NCBI GenBank assembly: GCA_012295275.1
Contig: CM022672.1
Span: 25,224,430-25,238,429, forward strand
Origin: Chrysomallon squamiferum
Lineage: Eukaryota > Mollusca > Gastropoda > Neomphalida > Peltospiridae
Length of the DNA: 14,000 nucleotides
Direction: 5' to 3'
Positions 9,892 through 14,000 of this stretch are shown here, piece by piece; positions within the stretch are counted from its first letter, which is position 1, and each line of letters begins with the position of its first letter. A program made the translations under genes and the position numbers. A model generated the notes under the pieces. That model did not search any database. It had not been told where the DNA came from and saw only the letters and a program-made list of their open reading frames with translations.

Positions 9892-9948
9892 AAAAAAAAA
9901 AAAAAAAAAAAACACACACAAAAAAAAAAAAAAAAAAAAAAAAAAAAA
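9892..9948. repeat. Interrupted poly-A inside the transposon
   Basis: Twenty-one A, then CACACAC, then about 29 A. It lies between the transposase remnant and the right end of the element. It may be an expanded A-rich part of the 3' non-coding region, and nothing shows that it is a retroposon tail. Confidence 0.92.
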
Positions 9949-10080
9949 CAGTGGGTGGCTTTTGGGGTTAGGCTGGAACGGATTAATGGTATTTCAATTA
10001 ATTTCAGTTAGGAAAACTGATTTGATATACGAGCAAATTGAGATACGAGCTCGGTCACGGAACGAATTAAAGGTACCACT

Positions 10081-10082
<2 letters not shown>

Positions 10083-10152
<70 letters not shown>

Positions 10153-10162
10153 ACACACACAC
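10083..10162. repeat. (AC)n microsatellite abutting the transposon
   Basis: Forty AC units with a single AT interruption at 10147-10148, starting at the right target-site TA of the Tigger-like element and grading into AGATACATATAGATATAG. Alternating purine-pyrimidine sequence of this type can form Z-DNA. Cys-Val and His-Thr frames here are artefacts. Confidence 0.97.
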
Positions 10163-10373
10163 AGATACATATAGATATAGATATTTTGATGTGTTAATAA
10201 TAAACAGTCCACGAAAAATGAAAAAGCGAAGTGAAGAGACGGTATTGATTATAAGCAAAGATAGAGAGACGCAAACTGGGATAGACAAACAGAGAAAAAG
10301 GAAGAAACAGGATCACAGGGTAAAGAAAAATGATAAAAGGAAATAGTTAAACAAAACCAGGAAAGAAATATTT
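10163..10373. other. Purine-rich unique sequence, no gene seen
   Basis: The plus strand is rich in A and G with GAGAGA- and AAAGGAA-type words. No gene was recognised. Confidence 0.5.
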
Positions 10374-10556
10374 AGACAGACAGGCAGACAGCTGAGAGAA
10401 ACAGACAATCAGACACCAAAGAGACAGGTAGATAAATAAAAAGATACATATAGGTATAAATAGATATACAGATAAACAGAGAGACAGACAGATAGATAGA
10501 TAGCTAGATACACTGTTTGAAAGGCAGACAGATATATAGACACAAAAATATAGATA
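10374..10556. repeat. Degenerate (GACA)/(GATA) repeat
   Basis: GACA, GGCA, GATA and AGATA tetranucleotides recur, for example GACAGACAGGCAGACAG near 10375 and GACAGACAGATAGATAGAT near 10483. It is an imperfect, old tetranucleotide microsatellite. A minus-strand open frame (10347-10565) made largely of Ser, Leu, Cys, Val and Tyr follows from the repeat. Confidence 0.85.
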
Positions 10557-10716
10557 CTTTTGCAAACAATATCATTAATGTGGAATATCTAGTGTATCGA
10601 TTTTCTCCAACTCGCTCTCTATTTCTCTCTCTCTCTCTCAATTTGATATTTCACGATGCAGATACATAATACATAAACACAAAGCATTTTACGCGAAGAT
10701 GGATCATTAAGCATGA
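10557..10716. other. AT-rich unique sequence with short (CT)n
   Basis: A short CT run lies at about 10624-10639. Otherwise there is no recognised signal. It leads into the GC-richer patch that starts near 10717. Confidence 0.5.
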
Positions 10717-11056
10717 AATAAACCCATTGTCGTAATTAGGTGCGAATTCAAATTAAATTCTCTCTCTCTTAGTCGACTCAGTGGCATCCAAAATAACATT
10801 AATAAAAAGTGCTGGGTAATTGTGAGTCCCGAACTTAACCGTTTGGCCCTGGCGACCACGTGTCGAACCCTTCCGGATGTTGCTGGCTGGTACGGTGTAT
10901 TTTCCAGGCTTGACGCAAATTACCAAAAGTTCAAGCGGTCAGGGATGCGTTGTAAGAGAGACAGTCATTTCACACCTCGGCGGAGATATGCACAGATTTA
11001 ATAATTCAGAAAATAACTCGGAGATTCCAGGCTCACAAAAACCAATGACCCACTAA
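10717..11056 (+). other. GC-richer unique patch with two overlapping open frames and splice-like sites (possible exon)
   Basis: From about 10820 to 10990 the sequence is near balanced GC and free of simple repeats. One plus-strand frame is open from 10717 to a stop at 10999-11001 (94 codons, no early ATG). A second frame is open from 10826 to a stop at 11054-11056, with ATG at 10877 giving 59 residues. CTCTCTCTCTTAG ending at 10772 is a good splice-acceptor-like site, and GTAAGA at 10952 is a donor-like site. Together they would bound a 179-bp exon that is open in the first frame. I recognise no domain in either frame, and both being open weakens the case for either. It may instead be a conserved non-coding element. 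Confidence 0.25.
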
Positions 11057-11279
11057 TCTAAAGATCAATAGTTTCAAGTGCTTTCGTGTTTTTCACGTAT
11101 TTGCCAAGTAAACTGGAAAATCCGATGGCATCAAAGCAGGGGTCTCTCTGTGAAGTTTCAGCACAGTTAATAGTATCTGGGGTTTTATCAAAGGAGTTGT
11201 AGTGACAGATCGATGTACATTAGATTGGGGAGTAGTTTGACAACTAATTCTTGAAATCAGATTTCAGAAGCAAGACATC

Positions 11280-11280
<1 letters not shown>
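11057..11280. other. Unique sequence, no gene seen
   Basis: Mixed composition. No repeat, RNA gene or convincing open frame was recognised. Confidence 0.5.

Positions 11281-11372
<92 letters not shown>
11281..11372. repeat. (TC)n microsatellite, 92 bp
   Basis: Forty-six uninterrupted TC units, the same length as the tract at 3069-3160. It is a homopurine/homopyrimidine mirror repeat. Confidence 0.98.
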
Positions 11373-11376
<4 letters not shown>

Positions 11377-11530
11377 TTACTTTTTTCTCCGTTTTTCCTT
11401 TCTTTTTTCGGTCATTCTCTCTCTTTTTCTTTCTGTCATTTCATTTATTATTTTTCTCTTTCTTTGTATCTCTGTTTGTTCTCTTTGTATGTTATATCTT
11501 TCTATGTCTTTCTGTTGTGTATATTTCTCT
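11373..11530. repeat. Pyrimidine-rich degenerate TTTC/TTCT stretch
   Basis: It is mostly T and C with TTTCTTTCTG, TCTCTCTTTTTC and TTTCTTTGTATC words and follows directly on the TC array. The open frames on both strands (11373-11594 plus, 11377-11616 minus) are low-complexity Phe-Ser-Leu or Arg-Glu-Lys peptides and are not genes. A short (GT)n run follows at 11550-11565. Confidence 0.8.
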
Positions 11531-11679
11531 AGTGACAAGTATTTGTCCGTGTGTGTGTGTGTGTGCGTGTGCATGTGCGGCCGTATATGCATGAGAGAGC
11601 CAACATAGAGTAGCAATAGAATCTCAATCAGTATATTCGTATATTCAGATCAGCCATCTGCATTCAGTTTAAATTTTAA

Positions 11680-11736
11680 ACAAATAAATACAAATAAACA
11701 AACAAACAAAATAAAAATAAATAAATAAATAAATAA
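11680..11736. repeat. (AAAC)n/(AAAT)n repeat
   Basis: CAAATAAATA and AAACAAACAAAC units grade into five AAAT units ending at 11736. It is a compound tetranucleotide microsatellite. Confidence 0.9.
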
Positions 11737-11794
11737 TGCGAGGAAAAAGATGATAAAAAAAAAATAATATAAAAATAAACGAGAAAATTAACGT

Positions 11795-12060
11795 TGCATA
11801 ATTAGATCTGTAGCTCTAACTGCCATCTGCAAATTATTCCCCACGGATTTAGAATGGCAATTTGGCAAATCTCCGGATAATTTCCCAGTATTTGACTCCA
11901 CCACCACGCTGTTTGTGGAGGCGAAACAACTAAAGAAACCACGCGTCCTCGGTACACAACATTTGGCAAAATTAGTGAGGTTTGTCTTTTGGGGATTACA
12001 ACGAAAGGAAACGCGAGGCAGGGGTCCGCGAACAAGGGTGAAAAGTTTATAAATACGACT
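11795..12060 (-). other. GC-richer unique patch with two overlapping minus-strand open frames
   Basis: This repeat-free patch stands out from the A-rich DNA on both sides. On the minus strand, one frame is open from 12084 to 11788 (98 residues from an ATG) and another from 12035 to 11802 (77 residues from an ATG). Both use ordinary mixed residues without low complexity, but I recognise no domain, signal peptide or family in either, and they overlap almost fully, so at most one could be real. No clear splice or promoter signal decides. It may be a fragment of an ancient repeat or a conserved non-coding sequence. Confidence 0.25.
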
Positions 12061-12118
12061 GAAGAAAGAAAAATAAGGGAACAAAATGGACAGAGAAGAA
12101 GATAAGAATGACAGGAGA

Positions 12119-12120
<2 letters not shown>

Positions 12121-12154
<34 letters not shown>

Positions 12155-12239
12155 AGAAAAAATAAAATAAAATAGAAAAAGAAATTAGAAAGAAAAAAAA
12201 AGACGATAAGAATATGTATTTTTTTTTTTTTTTTTTTTT
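12121..12239. repeat. Opposed poly-A and poly-T tracts
   Basis: Thirty-two A (12121-12152), then A-rich sequence, then about 21 T (12219-12239). The two runs are complementary and about 66 bp apart, so a transcript could fold into an A-U hairpin. They may be the tails of two retroposons in opposite orientation, but no element body is recognised on either side. Confidence 0.85.
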
Positions 12240-12456
12240 ATTGGAATGTACATGTACAATGACTTGATGTTTTCGGAGATCTGATCAAAATGATTTTCAG
12301 ATTCCAAGCGAATTTCTTTGACACATACGTGGTTATCGTGTTCGGTTTTTAACTGAATACTGGATGAGAAATTTATATTTCATCTTCAAAAAACGGACTC
12401 ATGGAAAGAGAGAGAGAGAGGTAAAGACAGAGATAGATAATTGTAATGTTTACAGT
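12240..12456. other. AT-rich unique sequence before the minisatellite
   Basis: It contains a 12-bp palindrome, TGTACATGTACA, at 12247-12258 and a short (GA)n run at 12407-12420. No gene was recognised. Confidence 0.5.
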
Positions 12457-12936
12457 GTGACGTAGTACTCTAACATTTTATAGCGTAGTGCAGCGTATAC
12501 ATTATGACGTGGCACTGTAAATCTTATAGCAATATGTAACATTTTAATGCGTAGTCAGCACTCTGTAAAATGTTATAGCAATAGTGTAACATTTTAATGC
12601 GTAGTCAGAAACTCTGTAAAATTTATAGCGTAGCGTAGCGTTTAAGAGTGACGTAGTACTCTAACATTTTATAGCGTAGTGCAGCGTTTAAGGTGACGTG
12701 ACGTTTAAGAGGTGACGTAGTACTTTAACATTTTATAGCGTAGCGCAGCGTTTAAGAGGTGACGTAGTACTCTAACATTTTATAGCGTAGCGCAGCGTTT
12801 ACGAGGTGACGTAGCACTCTAACATTTTATAGCGTAGCGCAGCGTTTAAGAGGTGACGTAGCACTCTAACATTTTATAGCGTAGCGCAGCGTTTAAGAGG
12901 TGACGTAGTACTTTAACATTTTATAGCGTAGTGCAG
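12457..12936. repeat. 47-bp minisatellite array with an internal 50-bp variant block
   Basis: Units beginning GTGACGTAGTACTCTAACAT and continuing TTTATAGCGTAGCGCAGCGT then TTAAGAG start at 12457, 12504 (diverged), 12648, 12712, 12759, 12806, 12853 and 12900. From 12712 on, the period is exactly 47 bp. A 17-bp partial duplication (GTGACGTGACGTTTAAG type) lengthens the interval 12648-12712 to 64. Between about 12530 and 12633 lie two copies of a related 50-bp variant with ATTTTAATGCGTAGTCAG at 12541 and 12591. The last unit is truncated near 12936. Later units are the most alike, so homogenisation is strongest at the right. Each standard unit carries TGACGTAG, which includes a TGACG half-site, and the CpG-rich words GCGTAGCGCAGCG. 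A function is not implied. Confidence 0.95.
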
Positions 12937-13247
12937 TCATCAGTGTTATGTGATGCAATGGAACATCGTTCATTATAGACCTCTCTGTACTAAATTAAAC
13001 GTTTATGTTGTTTAGATTAACACATAAACTCACTGTAAATTCGATAATGTTTGCTGGGGTTTTTTTTCTTTTTTTTTTTCTCCACGTAATAGCTGTTACA
13101 AGATTAAGGTACAAGTTATCGTGTTTTTTTTTTTTGGTTTTAAGTTTCTAACAAAAATAGAAAAAATCGAATAAAAGAGAAAATAAATTGCTTTCTATAA
13201 AAAAGAAAAAAAAAAAATGTTGATAAAAATAAATGAGTAAAGAAATG
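12937..13247. other. AT-rich sequence with short poly-T and poly-A runs
   Basis: It contains T-rich runs near 13060-13079 and 13124-13135 and A-rich sequence near 13200-13217. No gene was recognised. Confidence 0.55.
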
Positions 13248-13272
13248 AAAAAAAAAAAAAAAAAAAAAAAAA
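13248..13272. repeat. poly-A tract
   Basis: A run of 25 A in AT-rich surroundings, with no recognisable retroposon body beside it. Confidence 0.9.
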
Positions 13273-13605
13273 TGAATAAAAAAGAACTATATTATAAAGC
13301 TGTTAAAAATGATTAACGTGTTGTAACGCAAGTTTGTTAAAATGTGTTTGATTTTTTTATCGCAATGAATAATACGTCACCATATGTGATGTGTACGTGT
13401 GCGAACACAGGTATATTATACCAGTCACTCTTATTATAGATGTAGATATAGAACCTCATACATGTACGCATGCAACATGCTCGCACCCGTTCCGGCGGGA
13501 TCTGTAATTATTCAGAAAGAATACTGGCTGATTATATCTCTGTCTGTCTGTCGTTTGAATCTGACAAAAGGGGAAAAGGAAAAACGAAGACGCGAGAGAG
13601 CGAGA
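13273..13605. other. Unique sequence, no gene assigned
   Basis: An open plus-strand frame (13399-13683) and two minus-strand frames overlap here. None shows a domain, and all run into the CATA/CACA repeat downstream. An imperfect palindrome GGTATATTATACC lies near 13410. Confidence 0.45.
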
Positions 13606-13760
13606 TACGTACATAAATACATGAATATATATATTCGCACGCACGCACTAACGTTCACATATATACATACGCACACATTTTGAGACACACACAAACACAC
13701 ACACTAGTATATACATACATACATATTATTTAATCACATACATACACATACATAAATATT
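13606..13760. repeat. Degenerate (CATA)/(CACA) repeat
   Basis: Words such as ACATAAATACATGAATATAT, GCACGCACGCAC, CATATATACATAC, ACACACAAACACACACAC and ATACATACATACAT follow one another. It is an eroded relative of the (ATAC)n locus at 2561-2616. Confidence 0.8.
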
Positions 13761-14000
13761 ATATAAAGAGAAACAGACGTAATCAGTGTATTGTCATTAA
13801 CTCATCTAGCATGTTATAAATAAATAAATAACAACGGACATCTGACACAGCCAAACCCCAGGCGATATACTTCAGTACATGTACATTTATTAAACACGCT
13901 TTACATAAGCATCACTTGGGTTTCATACTGTTTTGAAACAGCTGTGTTGTTTGTCCTTATAAAATAAATAGCACGCATAGCTTCCATTTGTACGTAGCTA
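13761..14000. other. AT-rich unique sequence, no gene seen
   Basis: It contains a short (TAAA)n run at about 13818-13830 and the palindromic word GTACATGTAC near 13875. No gene or RNA was recognised up to the window edge. Confidence 0.5.

Larger units (their letters stand above)
9335..10081 (+). mobile_element. Tigger-like (pogo/Tc1-mariner) DNA transposon, internally deleted
   Basis: The element starts CAGTGATACCTCGACTTACG at 9335 and ends GGTACCACTG at 10081, whose reverse complement begins CAGTGGTACC. It is flanked on both sides by TA (9333-9334 and 10082-10083), the target-site duplication of Tc1/mariner-pogo elements. TACGAG words repeat below both ends: 9351, 9367 and 9421 on the left, 10028 and 10044 on the right. 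At 747 bp it is far shorter than an autonomous Tigger, and only the N-terminal DNA-binding part of the transposase remains, so it is a non-autonomous deletion derivative. The right terminal repeat matches the left for about 10 bases and then skips to TTTAATTCG, suggesting loss of about 12 bases inside the right repeat. An A-rich tract (9892-9948) lies inside. Confidence 0.88.

Overview
This window looks like intergenic or intronic DNA from a metazoan nuclear genome. It is AT-rich and crowded with long perfect microsatellites: (CT)n, (CA/TG)n, (TA)n, (GA)n, (ATAC)n, (AAT)n and homopolymers. It has no bacterial-style gene packing and no complete gene that I can support. The abundance of (CT)n, (CATA)n and compound (TG)(TATG) arrays, plus a Tigger-like (pogo/Tc1-mariner) DNA transposon, suggests a lophotrochozoan, perhaps a cephalopod mollusc. 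That is an inference from repeat style only; no gene confirms it.

Layout. Bases 1-2560 are mostly unique AT-rich sequence with an 11-bp minisatellite (394-470), a (AT)n run, several poly-T tracts and a tandem duplication of about 160 bp with poly-T (1512-1800). Bases 2560-5030 hold an (ATAC)n/(AT)n locus, a 92-bp (CT)n tract, a three-copy 38/44-bp repeat (4422-4520) and an (AAT)n array. Bases 5280-5675 are pyrimidine-rich and end in a 183-bp (CT)n. Bases 6130-6960 look like a heavily decayed tandem repeat. Bases 7130-8435 hold a 15-bp minisatellite, a 94-bp (CT)n, a compound (TG)n array of about 340 bp, a (TA)n(GA)n tract, and two diverged copies of one segment on either side of that tract. 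Bases 8740-9020 are TTTC-rich.

The only recognisable protein-coding remnant is in a 747-bp Tigger-like element (9335-10081). It has terminal inverted repeats, a TA target-site duplication, and an open fragment coding the N-terminal CENP-B/pogo-type DNA-binding domain of a transposase. The catalytic part is deleted, so it is a non-autonomous, internally deleted copy. Its right end abuts a (CA)n array.

Bases 10165-14000 hold degenerate GATA/GACA repeats, two GC-richer unique patches (10717-11060 and 11795-12060) that are the best places to look for an exon or conserved element, a 92-bp (CT)n, opposed poly-A and poly-T runs, and a clear 47-bp minisatellite (12457-12936) with a diverged 50-bp variant block inside it.

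No operon, RNA gene, CRISPR array or multi-gene system is visible. The observations worth checking are repeat architecture, the transposon relic and the two unique patches.
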